A DNA stretch of 9,081 bases, taken from an uncultured Bacilli bacterium. GTDB taxonomy: Bacteria > Bacillota_I > Bacilli_A > RF39 > UBA660. The notes beneath the pieces are model-generated. The model was not told the origin of the DNA, did not search any database, and worked only from the letters and a program-made list of their open reading frames with translations. Of the stretch, positions 1 through 7,320 are shown piece by piece. Numbering within the stretch: position 1 is the stretch's first letter; every line of letters starts with the position of its first letter. The stretch is taken from contig CANRBD010000047.1 in NCBI GenBank assembly GCA_947628765.1, forward strand, positions 1 to 9,081, written 5' to 3'. The translations under genes were made by a program, and so were the position numbers.

Positions 1-75
1 GGACTTGAACCGGCACGGGATATGACTCCCGCAGGATTTTAAGTCCTGTGCGTCTACCAATTTCGCCACTCAGGC
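1..75 (-). tRNA. tRNA-Leu (anticodon UAA), 3' end cut by window edge
   Basis: Read on the minus strand, the gene begins GCCTGAG TGGCG with the D-arm motif AAATTGGTAGACGC. The anticodon stem CAGGA/TCCTG encloses the loop CTTAAAA, giving anticodon TAA, which decodes UUA (and UUG by wobble). A long variable arm (CGGGA/TCCCG stem) marks it as a class II tRNA, consistent with Leu. The T-arm motif GGTTCAAGTCC sits at the very window edge, so the end of the T stem, the 3' acceptor strand and any encoded CCA (about 11-14 nt) lie outside. What is visible is intact. tRNA genes are common integration sites, but the visible 5' part gives no evidence of an attachment site. Confidence 0.97.
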
Positions 76-94
76 ATTTAAACCATTTAAATTA

Positions 95-129
95 TATGTC
101 TCAATACAAGAGACATACTAATTATAACA
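95..129 (-). promoter_or_regulatory. tRNA-Leu promoter (extended -10) and leader hairpin
   Basis: On the minus strand, TGTTATAAT (129-121) forms an extended -10 element upstream of the tRNA; the -35 region is weak. Just downstream, around the expected transcription start and 5' leader, is a perfect 8-bp inverted repeat, TATGTCTC/GAGACATA (95-102 and 110-117), with a 7-base loop. It could be a leader stem of the precursor tRNA processed off by RNase P, or a protein-binding site. The sequence alone does not decide. Confidence 0.5.
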
Positions 130-334
130 CATTTTTTATAAAAATAAACATTTTTTTAACTTAATTTTAGCTTTTTCGTTAATTTTTAGATTAAATCTTG
201 ATTTTAAAATGGTAAAATCTGTAATATTCAAAAATTTTTATACTATTTTACTATTAAAAAGTTCATGCATTTATATAATAGATATCATTTTTGACAACTA
301 TTGACAGCGATTCATTTATATTCTGGAACTTTGC
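130..334. other. AT-rich intergenic region without a recognisable gene
   Basis: This stretch separates the tRNA-Leu promoter from the WXG100 promoter. It is very AT-rich with many A and T tracts. It contains two TTGACA hexamers (291-296 and 301-306) but no -10 at standard spacing from either: the nearest, TATATT at 317-322, is 20 and 10 bases away. I see no coding potential, no RNA gene and no terminator that I would defend. Confidence 0.5.
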
Positions 335-363
335 TTGAAACTTCTTACTATTTATGTTATTAT
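335..363 (+). promoter_or_regulatory. Promoter of the WXG100 operon
   Basis: TTGAAA (335-340), a 17-base spacer and TATTAT (358-363), with TG one base upstream of the -10 (TGTTATTAT), give a strong vegetative-type promoter. Transcription would start near 370, leaving a leader of about 30 bases that contains AGAGGAG (388-394), 5 bases before the ATG at 400. High expression would fit abundant small secreted substrates. Confidence 0.7.
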
Positions 364-399
364 CAAATTAAGGTACTATTCCTTTAGAGAGGAGAAAAT

Positions 400-747
400 A
401 TGGCACAAGGAGATTTTAATATTGCGAATGCGACTTATGGACGCGATCAAGTTGGAACCAGCAGATTATTAATTGAATCATGGCACGATATTGATAGATC
501 TATTCAACTTTTGACAACTGCTCCTGAATATCAGAATTTTATCAATACTGTACAAAGTAACTGGCAAGGTCCAGATGCTGACAAAATGATTGCTGAATTT
601 AAACAAGCTGTGGCTAATCTTGCGGAATCTTACAAAAGATATAAACAAATCTTGGGAGATGCAGTAGTCAACGATGCCCAACAGTTTGGAAAAATGCAAA
701 ATGTTAATGCTGATCTTTTGCAGGGAATATCAAGTCAAATTAAATAA
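400..747 (+). CDS. esxA: WXG100 family protein (EsxA/ESAT-6-like T7SS substrate)
   Basis: This 115-aa protein is almost wholly alpha-helical in character, without signal peptide or membrane segment. It has the hallmark WQG turn at residues 55-57 (SNWQGPDAD) between two amphipathic helices, which is the diagnostic helix-WXG-helix hairpin of the WXG100 family (ESAT-6, EsxA, YukE). It is slightly longer than the typical ~97 aa, with an extra N-terminal stretch (residues 1-20) and a C-terminal helix ending LLQGISSQIK. I see no clean YxxxD/E motif at the C-terminal end, so export may depend on pairing with the protein encoded 16 bases downstream. Family members are exported as helical dimers by the EssC motor, and essC lies nearby on the opposite strand. 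The start is set by AGAGGAG 5 bases upstream of the ATG. The gene symbol is by family, not by proven orthology. Confidence 0.9.
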   Translation: MAQGDFNIANATYGRDQVGTSRLLIESWHDIDRSIQLLTTAPEYQNFINTVQSNWQGPDADKMIAEFKQAVANLAESYKRYKQILGDAVVNDAQQFGKMQNVNADLLQGISSQIK

Positions 748-763
748 TAAAGGAGGAATATAA

Positions 764-1180
764 ATGACTACAGTAGCTGCTACTAGCGGTAGTGGTAGTT
801 ATCCAAATGACTACGGAACCGTTGGTTTAAACGCTGATAAAGTAGGCGCTATGCAACAAGCATTACAAGATTATTATACTGCTGTTGCATCTAAAATTGG
901 TATTGAAGCTACAAGAGCTGATATCCAAAGAGGAATTAAAGGCTCTAATTCTGAAAATACTTTAAACCAATTAAATGAAGCTATTAATCAACAACTTAAA
1001 ACATTAACAGCTAAGTTAAATAGCATGAGTGAAGTATTTAAAGAAATGCAAGCTGCTTATGCTAAAAATGATACTGAAAATTCATCATTCACTAGTGCAA
1101 CTAAAAGTATAAATAGTGCTGGTGAAGGAGAAAGCGCTGGCGAAGCAGGTAGTACCGGAGCTGCCGGAACTGCTGCATAA
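764..1180 (+). CDS. WXG100-like protein without the Trp, with YxxxD motif and low-complexity tail
   Basis: This 138-aa protein is preceded by a perfect AGGAGG (751-756) 7 bases before its ATG and sits 16 bases after the WXG100 gene, so the two are co-transcribed. It is predicted from composition to be a two-helix hairpin, about residues 23-56 and 64-98, with the turn GIKGSN (57-62) where WXG100 proteins carry WxG; the Trp is absent. Right after helix 2 lies Y99-A-K-N-D103, matching the YxxxD/E secretion motif known from T7SS substrates. Residues 109-138 are a Ser/Thr then Gly/Ala/Glu/Ser-rich tail, likely disordered. It has no signal peptide. I infer that it is the partner or a second substrate of the WXG100 protein, supplying the secretion signal. 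The family assignment rests on architecture and context rather than on a strong sequence signature. Confidence 0.72.
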   Translation: MTTVAATSGSGSYPNDYGTVGLNADKVGAMQQALQDYYTAVASKIGIEATRADIQRGIKGSNSENTLNQLNEAINQQLKTLTAKLNSMSEVFKEMQAAYAKNDTENSSFTSATKSINSAGEGESAGEAGSTGAAGTAA

Positions 1181-1209
1181 AAAAAAGGTTTTATTAAAAC
1201 CCTTTTTTT
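1181..1209. terminator. Bidirectional terminator between the convergent esx and essC-yukD operons
   Basis: An A-run leads into GGTTTT (1187-1192), a three-base loop, AAAACC (1196-1201) and a T-run (1203-1209). The flanking A and T runs can extend the stem past one unpaired C (1202) and act as the U-tract on either strand. It lies between the plus-strand stop at 1180 and the minus-strand yukD stop (1208-1210), so one hairpin can end both convergent transcripts. Confidence 0.8.
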
Positions 1210-1462
1210 ATTGTATTAAAACTAATGTGGTTCCATTTCTTATATCACTTTGGGCCAATAAAATATTGGGCTCATATTTAGTTTTAGTTAGGGCGTTATA
1301 AAGCTGATTAGTATCTGAAATAGTGAAATAGCCCGTCATCTCATTAAGTGCGTGATTAAGCAAATTGATAATGTTGCCGATTTTTTTATTAACCGGTAAA
1401 AACACATCAAAAGTTTGGTCGATTTCTGGTACAATTAATTTTACTAATACTTTCCTATCCAT
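1208..1462 (-). CDS. yukD: YukD/EsaB-like ubiquitin-fold T7SS protein
   Basis: This 84-aa soluble protein has the beta-grasp pattern of the YukD/EsaB family: an N-terminal strand pair (KVLVKLIVPE and QTFDVFLPV), a central helix (IGNIINLLNHAL) and a C-terminal strand ending GTTLVLIQ. In Bacillota, YukD/EsaB is a small cytoplasmic component or regulator of T7SSb; it lacks the C-terminal di-Gly of conjugated ubiquitins, and this one does too. Its ATG overlaps the essC stop as TAATG, and GGAGGG (1476-1471), inside the essC 3' end, lies 8 bases upstream. It is therefore translationally coupled to essC and downstream of it. In well-studied T7SSb loci yukD/esaB usually precedes essC, with essB between them, so the order is unusual. 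Confidence 0.85.
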   Translation of the reverse strand: MDRKVLVKLIVPEIDQTFDVFLPVNKKIGNIINLLNHALNEMTGYFTISDTNQLYNALTKTKYEPNILLAQSDIRNGTTLVLIQ

Positions 1463-4400
1463 TAAAGCATCCCTCCATCATTACCAATACCTTTTACTAA
1501 TTGATATTGACTATTTTCAATTACATAAATAGTGTCTTTATTAACGTCTTGAATATCATAAGCTTTTAAATCTTCAGTTATAAGTACATCTTGTTCATCG
1601 ATGTCATCACCACACCAAAGACCAATGTTTTTAGGAATATTTGCATACCAATTTTCATGTTGAAGATTTTTAAAGCGATCCACATTATCAACAATTATAA
1701 AGAACTGATTAGGATATTGCGCGGGACTATTCATAATATTATCAAGCATTTTTCGTTCTTCTAATGACATAGTCTTTTTATAATTACCAAGACCTATTAA
1801 AAAGTTAATTGTAGGTTCTTTACTATTCATAATATCCGAAAGGGCAGCTTTAAAATCAACATTATAATAATTAACTTCGCCATCTGTTTGAATACAAGAT
1901 AAAAAGTCTAAAATATTAATTTTTATATTTTTAGCAGCATCAAACAAATCAATTAGTCCGCACATAACATTTACATCTTCAATGACTCTTTTACCTAAAA
2001 CTAAATTAAATTGTCTTTTAATAAAGTTATAGTAAACCACATCGCCATCATCAATACTAAATCCAAGAGGAATTTTATCGATTGTTTTTGGCTTTTTCAA
2101 TAGGTGTTTTAAAGTAACGACTCGTGGTAATACTTTAATTTCTTTAGCCTTATAATTGGTTTTTTCAAATAAAGTTTTACTATAAGTTCTTATCAGATTA
2201 TTAATATTATCTTTCGCGCCAATATAAGCTGTTTGAATTTCACAGGCTTCTTCATTAACTATTGCCGCACCACGACCAAAGACTTTTTTAGGCATAAAGC
2301 CAGGAGCAGCATTCAAAATATATCTGTAATCAAAAGCTTCTGTAACTTGTAATAATATCTTATTATTAAAGCAGTCTAGCAAACTAGCTCTAAGGGCATT
2401 AGTCGAAACTGCTGTTGTAACAAAAACAATACCATATTTACTACTTTCTCTTATAATACGTGAAAAATCATATTCTAAACCACCATAATGTTCACCAAAA
2501 GATTCAAATCCATTGATAACTGAAACAATTAGTGGTACTGTCTTTCCACTAGACTTGCAATAACTTTGAAAATCACCTGAATATTCAGCAAATAATTCTT
2601 TTCGTTTTTTAACTTCTTTTTCAATAAAATTAAAATAGGTGTTAATCTTATCTGATTCATCGACAAAAATTACATCGCCAACATGCGGCATTTTATTAAA
2701 TACTCGTAAAGATTCTGAACCAAAATCTAAAATATAAAACTGTAAGTTTCGTGGATTATGATAAAGACAAGCCGTAAAAATAAGGGTCGTTAATAAGTTT
2801 TCTTTACCTGAACCAGGGCTACCATAAATAATTGTATTTTTACACGTTAAATCAATCGTATAAAGACCCTGTTCTTGTTTGGCTGGCTTATCATATTCAC
2901 CAACTGGTATTTCCATTGGTAAAAATTTAGGTTTAAATTGATATTTAGCTACTAAATTACCAACATAAATATCATTAGGCATACTAGGTAGCCATAATGA
3001 TGAAAAAGGTATATTTTCTCTTTTAGCCACATGATATAGATATTTAACAATATTGGTTAATTGTTCTCCTAATTCGACTATTTCACTAGGCTTTAACTCG
3101 TCATTAGTTTTTTTAATAGTCATACCATCATTACTAATAAACTCTAAACTATCATCAATTTTTTTCACCATACGATTTGCTGGTATATATTTTGCTCCAG
3201 CCCAAGCAGATTGCGCTAGCTCAAAAATTTCATCGTTACCTACCTGCAAGTAAAATCTTCCAGTTTCTTTAATATTTGCCGCATCATTTTTCTTAAGCAT
3301 TTCAATACTATCTTCATTAGTTTGGACTTTAAGACAGATATGAAATTTTGAATTCGACCAGATTTGATCATTAACTACTCCCGTAGGCTTTTGCGTAGCT
3401 AAAATTAAATGGACTCCTAAACTACGACCAATTCGGGCTGTAGATATTAATTCATCCATAAAATCAGGTTGTTGGTCTTTTAATTCGGCAAATTCATCAG
3501 CAATTACAAATAAATGAGAAATTGGATCTTTAACTTTTCCTTCACGATATAACCTTTGATATTTATATATATCGATAGTTCCTTCGCCTAATAAGTTGCG
3601 GGCATTATTAAAGGCTACTTGACGGCGTTTAAGCTCGCTTTTAATCGATACTAAAGTACGATGCATTTCACTGACATCTAAGTTCGTGATTGTTCCTACT
3701 AAATGTGGAATTTTAATATTAGCTTCTCTATTTTCAAAAGCTCCCGCTAAACCGCCACCTTTATAATCGATTAAAACAAATTGAACTTCTCTTGGATCAT
3801 AATTTATCGCCATCGATAAAATATAAGTAATAATAAATTCACTTTTACCACTACCAGTCATTCCGGCAATTAGTCCATGTGGACCGTGGAATTTTTCATG
3901 TAAATCTAGTTCGACAATTTTTTCATATTCTTTAATACCAACCGGAGCACGTAAGCTCATTGTAGTATCATTGTCATGCCATCTATTAACAATATTTAAT
4001 TGTTCTACCTTACCCACTTTATACATATCTAAAAATGATATTGAAGATGGGATTTGTTTAGTTTGCGTTTTTGAGAACAATGGTATATTAGCTAAAATTT
4101 TAGAAAAATCTGTAATATTTATATTTTCTAAATATTCTGGTTTAAATTGAACTTGACTATCAATATCTAAAGTTCTATCAAAAATTCCGCTACTATTAGG
4201 GGAGATTGATACAAATTTTTTAAATCTACTTGGTAAATTTTTCAATAAAGTTTCAAATAACATAATTGAAAAACCAAAGTTTTTTGCACTATTCATAATC
4301 CTATCAAAAATAGGAACATCTTTTATGGTCTTAACATCATCCGTAATAATTAAATAGTATGTATCAAAAGTTTTATATGGAGAATCATCATAATCGGCAG

Positions 4401-5994
4401 CATCTTGCTGCTGGTGCTCTTCATCATGCTCCAAACGCTTTTTATATTCTTTTTCAAGATACATAGAAACTTGAACTTTTTCCGCCTCATTGGTAGCAAA
4501 AAATCTAATATCTAAATCTTCATTCCAATTATGAGGCATATATTTTAAATAGTCCCAATTAGCGGCATTAGTTTCATTAGTAAAGACGACAATCTTTAAA
4601 TCCGCACCACTATAATAATAAATTAATTGTAATAATAAACTATCAATATAGTTTTGCTTAAAGTTACAATTTATAATAAATGGTGTTACTCTATTTTCTA
4701 CTAATGAAATAGCAATAGGTACATTTTTGATCATCCTTTTCATATTAGTCATATTAACAGCATTATCTCTTAAGTTATCATCATATAGTGAAAAGGCATC
4801 TTCTATTACACTAACATTTATTTTGCATGGTTGTTCTCCTAGACCAAGTCTAATGGTTAAAAAATCGTTATCGAGAATCTCTCGGCTCCAAATATTAGTA
4901 TCTTTATTAGTTATCGAAGCAATAATTTCTTTAAGACTTAAATTATTTTGATACAAAATAGCTTCTTGCTTTTTCATGATTTCTTCGATGGCTATTTCTT
5001 TTTTATCTAAATATTGAGTATAACGTTTTTGACGTAGTCGTTCTTTTTTCTTGATACGATTCTTTTGCCATAAAGCTACTAACATAGGAAAGCCAATACA
5101 AGCAATCAACATCAAAAAGCAGATTATAAGCTGCATATAGGCATTAAATTTATCTGTTGTACCAGTTAGCAACCCGTGAACAGCAGAAACTCCTGTGACA
5201 CAAGAAGTTAATCCAATAATCGCTGAAGTTCCTACCGTTAAAAACATTGGCATTTGTTCATCGCGTTCTTCAGTTGGTGGAGCATCAATTTTTATTTTTT
5301 CTTCTTTTATTTCTGATTTTATTCTTGGAGTATGAAAAAATACTTGATTATCATTATATAATATAATCTTTTTTTCAGCTTCGGTAGTTGGTGTATATTC
5401 ATTTTTAATTTTTGTTTCCGTATGATTAGTTAAATTTAAAATAACTTGACTATTAGGATTATTAATCTTTAAATATGCGCCCATCCAAATTATTTTTAGA
5501 CCATTAAAAAAGATTACATCCCCTAAATTTAAAGCTTTGGCTTTTACCTTTTGTGAATTCACATATAACATATCAGTTTGTGTAGTAATAATATTATTAT
5601 TTATCGTAACATCACTAGGTCCTACACCAGCTTTGTTATAAACAATTTTATCCGTATTAGAATTACCTATTGTAATACTGCTTTCCACATTACAAGAAGT
5701 ATATTCTTCTAAATCAGGCACTAAATAAATAGAAAGAGGTATACTTAAATCCGAAAATTTTAAATCATAACTAACATATTCTGTTAAAGCGGCTCTTGTT
5801 AAAACTTGGTTATTTGAAATTAATTGTATTGATTCATCAGATTTGATTGACCATTTATTATCACTTGGTTCTAAAAAAATACTTTCTTTAATTTGGTTTA
5901 TTCCAAATGTATCTTCGATAATATATATATCTTCCATACTGGTTGGTAGTGGATATATTTTAATTCTGGATACATCACATACAACTAATTTCAT
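1462..5994 (-). CDS. essC: EssC, membrane FtsK/SpoIIIE-type ATPase motor of T7SSb
   Basis: At 1510 aa it matches full-length EssC. In order: two N-terminal beta-rich FHA-like regions (about 1-90 and 100-190), two membrane helices (about 249-275 and 286-309), a basic linker (310-330), a degenerate region (about 340-680), then ATPase modules. D1 has a canonical Walker A, GMTGSGKS (711-718), Walker B HLFVIADE (827-834) and the FtsK-like ATQKP (866-870). D2 has GSPGSGKEN (1058-1066), with Glu where Ser/Thr should follow the Lys, and a Walker B-like LIVSVING (1155-1162) that lacks the acidic pair. D3 (about 1310-1510) has no P-loop but keeps FFIIVDNVD (1431-1439). EssC is the inner-membrane motor that recognises and exports WXG100 substrates. 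The ATG has GAGGG 7 bases upstream. yukD follows directly; no esaA, essA or essB is in the window. Confidence 0.95.
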   Translation of the reverse strand: MKLVVCDVSRIKIYPLPTSMEDIYIIEDTFGINQIKESIFLEPSDNKWSIKSDESIQLISNNQVLTRAALTEYVSYDLKFSDLSIPLSIYLVPDLEEYTSCNVESSITIGNSNTDKIVYNKAGVGPSDVTINNNIITTQTDMLYVNSQKVKAKALNLGDVIFFNGLKIIWMGAYLKINNPNSQVILNLTNHTETKIKNEYTPTTEAEKKIILYNDNQVFFHTPRIKSEIKEEKIKIDAPPTEERDEQMPMFLTVGTSAIIGLTSCVTGVSAVHGLLTGTTDKFNAYMQLIICFLMLIACIGFPMLVALWQKNRIKKKERLRQKRYTQYLDKKEIAIEEIMKKQEAILYQNNLSLKEIIASITNKDTNIWSREILDNDFLTIRLGLGEQPCKINVSVIEDAFSLYDDNLRDNAVNMTNMKRMIKNVPIAISLVENRVTPFIINCNFKQNYIDSLLLQLIYYYSGADLKIVVFTNETNAANWDYLKYMPHNWNEDLDIRFFATNEAEKVQVSMYLEKEYKKRLEHDEEHQQQDAADYDDSPYKTFDTYYLIITDDVKTIKDVPIFDRIMNSAKNFGFSIMLFETLLKNLPSRFKKFVSISPNSSGIFDRTLDIDSQVQFKPEYLENINITDFSKILANIPLFSKTQTKQIPSSISFLDMYKVGKVEQLNIVNRWHDNDTTMSLRAPVGIKEYEKIVELDLHEKFHGPHGLIAGMTGSGKSEFIITYILSMAINYDPREVQFVLIDYKGGGLAGAFENREANIKIPHLVGTITNLDVSEMHRTLVSIKSELKRRQVAFNNARNLLGEGTIDIYKYQRLYREGKVKDPISHLFVIADEFAELKDQQPDFMDELISTARIGRSLGVHLILATQKPTGVVNDQIWSNSKFHICLKVQTNEDSIEMLKKNDAANIKETGRFYLQVGNDEIFELAQSAWAGAKYIPANRMVKKIDDSLEFISNDGMTIKKTNDELKPSEIVELGEQLTNIVKYLYHVAKRENIPFSSLWLPSMPNDIYVGNLVAKYQFKPKFLPMEIPVGEYDKPAKQEQGLYTIDLTCKNTIIYGSPGSGKENLLTTLIFTACLYHNPRNLQFYILDFGSESLRVFNKMPHVGDVIFVDESDKINTYFNFIEKEVKKRKELFAEYSGDFQSYCKSSGKTVPLIVSVINGFESFGEHYGGLEYDFSRIIRESSKYGIVFVTTAVSTNALRASLLDCFNNKILLQVTEAFDYRYILNAAPGFMPKKVFGRGAAIVNEEACEIQTAYIGAKDNINNLIRTYSKTLFEKTNYKAKEIKVLPRVVTLKHLLKKPKTIDKIPLGFSIDDGDVVYYNFIKRQFNLVLGKRVIEDVNVMCGLIDLFDAAKNIKINILDFLSCIQTDGEVNYYNVDFKAALSDIMNSKEPTINFLIGLGNYKKTMSLEERKMLDNIMNSPAQYPNQFFIIVDNVDRFKNLQHENWYANIPKNIGLWCGDDIDEQDVLITEDLKAYDIQDVNKDTIYVIENSQYQLVKGIGNDGGML

Positions 5995-6011
5995 TGTTAC
6001 ACCCTCTTTTT

Positions 6012-6050
6012 ATTATAATAATTATAACATTTTATAGTTATATTATTCAA
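6012..6050 (-). promoter_or_regulatory. Probable promoter of essC-yukD
   Basis: On the minus strand, TTGAAT (6050-6045), an 18-base spacer and TATAAT (6026-6021) lie just upstream of essC; a second TATAAT is at 6017-6012. The Shine-Dalgarno GAGGG (6006-6002) is 7 bases before the ATG. The region is so AT-rich that -10 look-alikes are expected by chance, so this is a moderate call. Confidence 0.45.
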
Positions 6051-6200
6051 TAGAAATATGAAAATTTATTTCATTAATATGCTGTATATTATCTTAAAAT
6101 ATAAAACTTTAATTCTATTAAAAATCTTATCAAATATTGCTGCCGAAAAATTTAAATTTATGGGATTTATTGAATACTTTGACAAAACTTTATATCAAAC
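6051..6200. other. AT-rich gap between essC and the 263-aa gene
   Basis: I see no supported gene here. A 46-codon plus-strand frame (6079-6219) lacks a ribosome binding site and runs into the terminator. A TTGACA (6179-6184) has no -10 at proper spacing. The gap keeps the 263-aa gene and essC as separate transcription units. Confidence 0.4.
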
Positions 6201-6262
6201 AAAAAACCTTATATTATAAAGGCTTTTTAAATATCAAAATATTGCTTATATATTTTGATATT
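6201..6262. terminator. Hairpins downstream of the 263-aa gene
   Basis: Two hairpins follow or overlap the minus-strand stop (6263-6261). The first is a perfect 12-bp AT-rich inverted repeat, ATATCAAAATAT (6231-6242) and ATATTTTGATAT (6250-6261), with a 7-base loop. The second, at 6201-6228, is an A-run, CCTTAT, ATAAAGG and a T-run; on the minus strand it gives an AAGCCTTTAT...ATAAGG stem followed by TTTTTT. The second is a credible intrinsic terminator and could work in both directions. The first, lacking G and C at the base, may only protect the 3' end. Confidence 0.6.
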
Positions 6263-7052
6263 AATATACACACTTTTTAGCTAAACTGTTATCTTCTAAA
6301 ATATATTTATCATCATTTGTAATATCTAAGTATTTGGGATTATGGATAATTTCCACCATATCATTAAACTCGGCTTGTTTATGGGATAAATAATAGCCAT
6401 ATAAATATTTAGGATTTAAATAAAAATTGTTTTGATCTTGCCGCCACATTGGACTTTGTAAATTTTCATTAGGAATACATACAATTATTGCACATTCATT
6501 AGCATTCGGTTTATATACATATCTTAAAAATCTATCAAACGGCAAATTTTCACCTTTAATATTTACCGTACTTCCAAGATTGTTTTCATAATTGCAAAGA
6601 AGACCATTTTCAAAAATCTCTTCTTGAATTTGGCTTGGCGGAAGTGCCGTACCATGAAGTCCAATTAAATGACTATCATTAAAATACAATTTTTCCATTT
6701 CTTGTCCAAAGTCTTTAGGCAACTTTTCCGTTATAGTATTTAAAAGTTGGCCTGCGCTGGAAATCGGATAATGTTTGACGCCAAAAAAGGCACAAAGGTT
6801 ATCATAACTTTCAAAACTATCACCCATATATTCAGAATTAAATTCTTTCACAATAATGGGCATTAAAATATCGGGTGAAATAATATATGTATCATCATTT
6901 TGAATAAGTTGTATTAAATTATTGATATATTCACTTAAATAACCATCATAACCCATGAATGATGATTTGCTTGTTTCATCAGGGTATTTTTGTTCTAATT
7001 CTAGGCTTTTAAAATAAATACTTTTTAAAAATTCTATCAGTTTATTTTCCAT
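6261..7052 (-). CDS. Uncharacterised protein with ADP-ribosyltransferase-like LHGT/ENGL pattern
   Basis: This 263-aa acidic, soluble protein has no signal peptide, membrane helix or WXG/LXG-like N-terminus, and I do not recognise the family with certainty. The N-terminal half (1-120) looks helical. From residue 130 it reads LIGLHGTALPP (HGT at 133-135), then an EEIFENGL helix-turn (144-151), a STVNI strand (161-165), an AIIVCIP strand (188-194) and FYLNPKYLYGY (210-220). An H-G-T strand followed by an I..NGL turn is the usual opening of ADP-ribosyltransferase/Tpt1-like folds. That makes an ADP-ribosyltransferase-type enzyme or toxin possible, but no conserved catalytic Glu can be assigned by eye. 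AGGAG (7064-7060) lies 7 bases before the ATG, with a TATAAT (7079-7074) upstream. It stands alone upstream of essC, on the same strand, with its own terminator. A T7SS effector role is only an inference. Confidence 0.8.
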   Translation of the reverse strand: MENKLIEFLKSIYFKSLELEQKYPDETSKSSFMGYDGYLSEYINNLIQLIQNDDTYIISPDILMPIIVKEFNSEYMGDSFESYDNLCAFFGVKHYPISSAGQLLNTITEKLPKDFGQEMEKLYFNDSHLIGLHGTALPPSQIQEEIFENGLLCNYENNLGSTVNIKGENLPFDRFLRYVYKPNANECAIIVCIPNENLQSPMWRQDQNNFYLNPKYLYGYYLSHKQAEFNDMVEIIHNPKYLDITNDDKYILEDNSLAKKCVY

Positions 7053-7106
7053 ATTTATTCTCCTACACTAATTATTATAATAATTATATCAAACTTTCGA
7101 TTTAAA

Positions 7107-7205
7107 TTAAAGTTTTGTACCCAGTTAATAATATAAAACGAAAAAATGTCTTAAACCACGAAAGGTTACTTTAATATTATTTTTCTTCACAAATTTTTCT
7201 ATAAT
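7107..7205 (-). pseudogene. Decayed tyrosine recombinase (integrase) fragment
   Basis: One minus-strand frame (7205 down to 7110) reads IIEKFVKKNNIKVTF, then RGLRHFF (7160-7140), VLYY, a stop (7127-7125), then LGTKL. In intact tyrosine recombinases the corresponding region is a Lys-rich helix, then ITFHGLRHTFATLLL and LG, where the Arg and His of the LRH box are catalytic. Here the LRH core is present, the first His of HxLRH is Arg, the following helix is altered, and an in-frame stop lies between it and the LGTKL. No start or upstream domain is visible: the frame cannot be followed past about 7205, 47 bases before the restriction-modification cassette repeat. It looks like a relic of a mobile element. 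The match is short and made by eye. Confidence 0.5.
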
Positions 7206-7251
7206 CTTCCTGCATACTTGAGCGAAAATATTTTAGAAGTTTTCTTAAATA

Positions 7252-7297
7252 TTTCAATCAAAAACCCCTAGAATAAAATCTAAGGGTTTATTGATAG
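7252..7297 (-). repeat. Left copy of 46-bp inverted repeat flanking the R-M module, also the terminator of the endonuclease gene
   Basis: On the minus strand this reads CTATCAATAAACCCTTAGA, TTTTAT, TCTAGGGGTTTTTGATTGAAA. The stem AAACCCTTAGA/TCTAGGGGTTT with a 6-base loop and following T-run is an intrinsic terminator, 24 bases after the endonuclease stop; one position pairs as a G-U wobble in the RNA. The same sequence occurs in opposite orientation at 9006-9051 with 43 of 46 positions identical. A smaller hairpin (AAAGAG/CTCTTT, 7301-7319) lies between the stop codon and this copy. Confidence 0.85.
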
Positions 7298-7320
7298 TCC
7301 AAAGAGAATAATCCTCTTTT

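Noticed and set aside
291..322. Tandem TTGACA boxes as the esx promoter
   Set aside because: Spacing to the only nearby TATATT is 20 or 10 bases. The TTGAAA-17-TATTAT promoter at 335-363 is far better.
1116..1301. 61-codon plus-strand frame across the esx/yukD junction
   Set aside because: It overlaps the second esx-type gene in another frame, runs through the terminator and is antisense to yukD.
6079..6219. 46-codon plus-strand frame in the gap upstream of essC
   Set aside because: It has no ribosome binding site or promoter, ends inside a terminator hairpin and shows no recognised motif. A gene remnant cannot be excluded.
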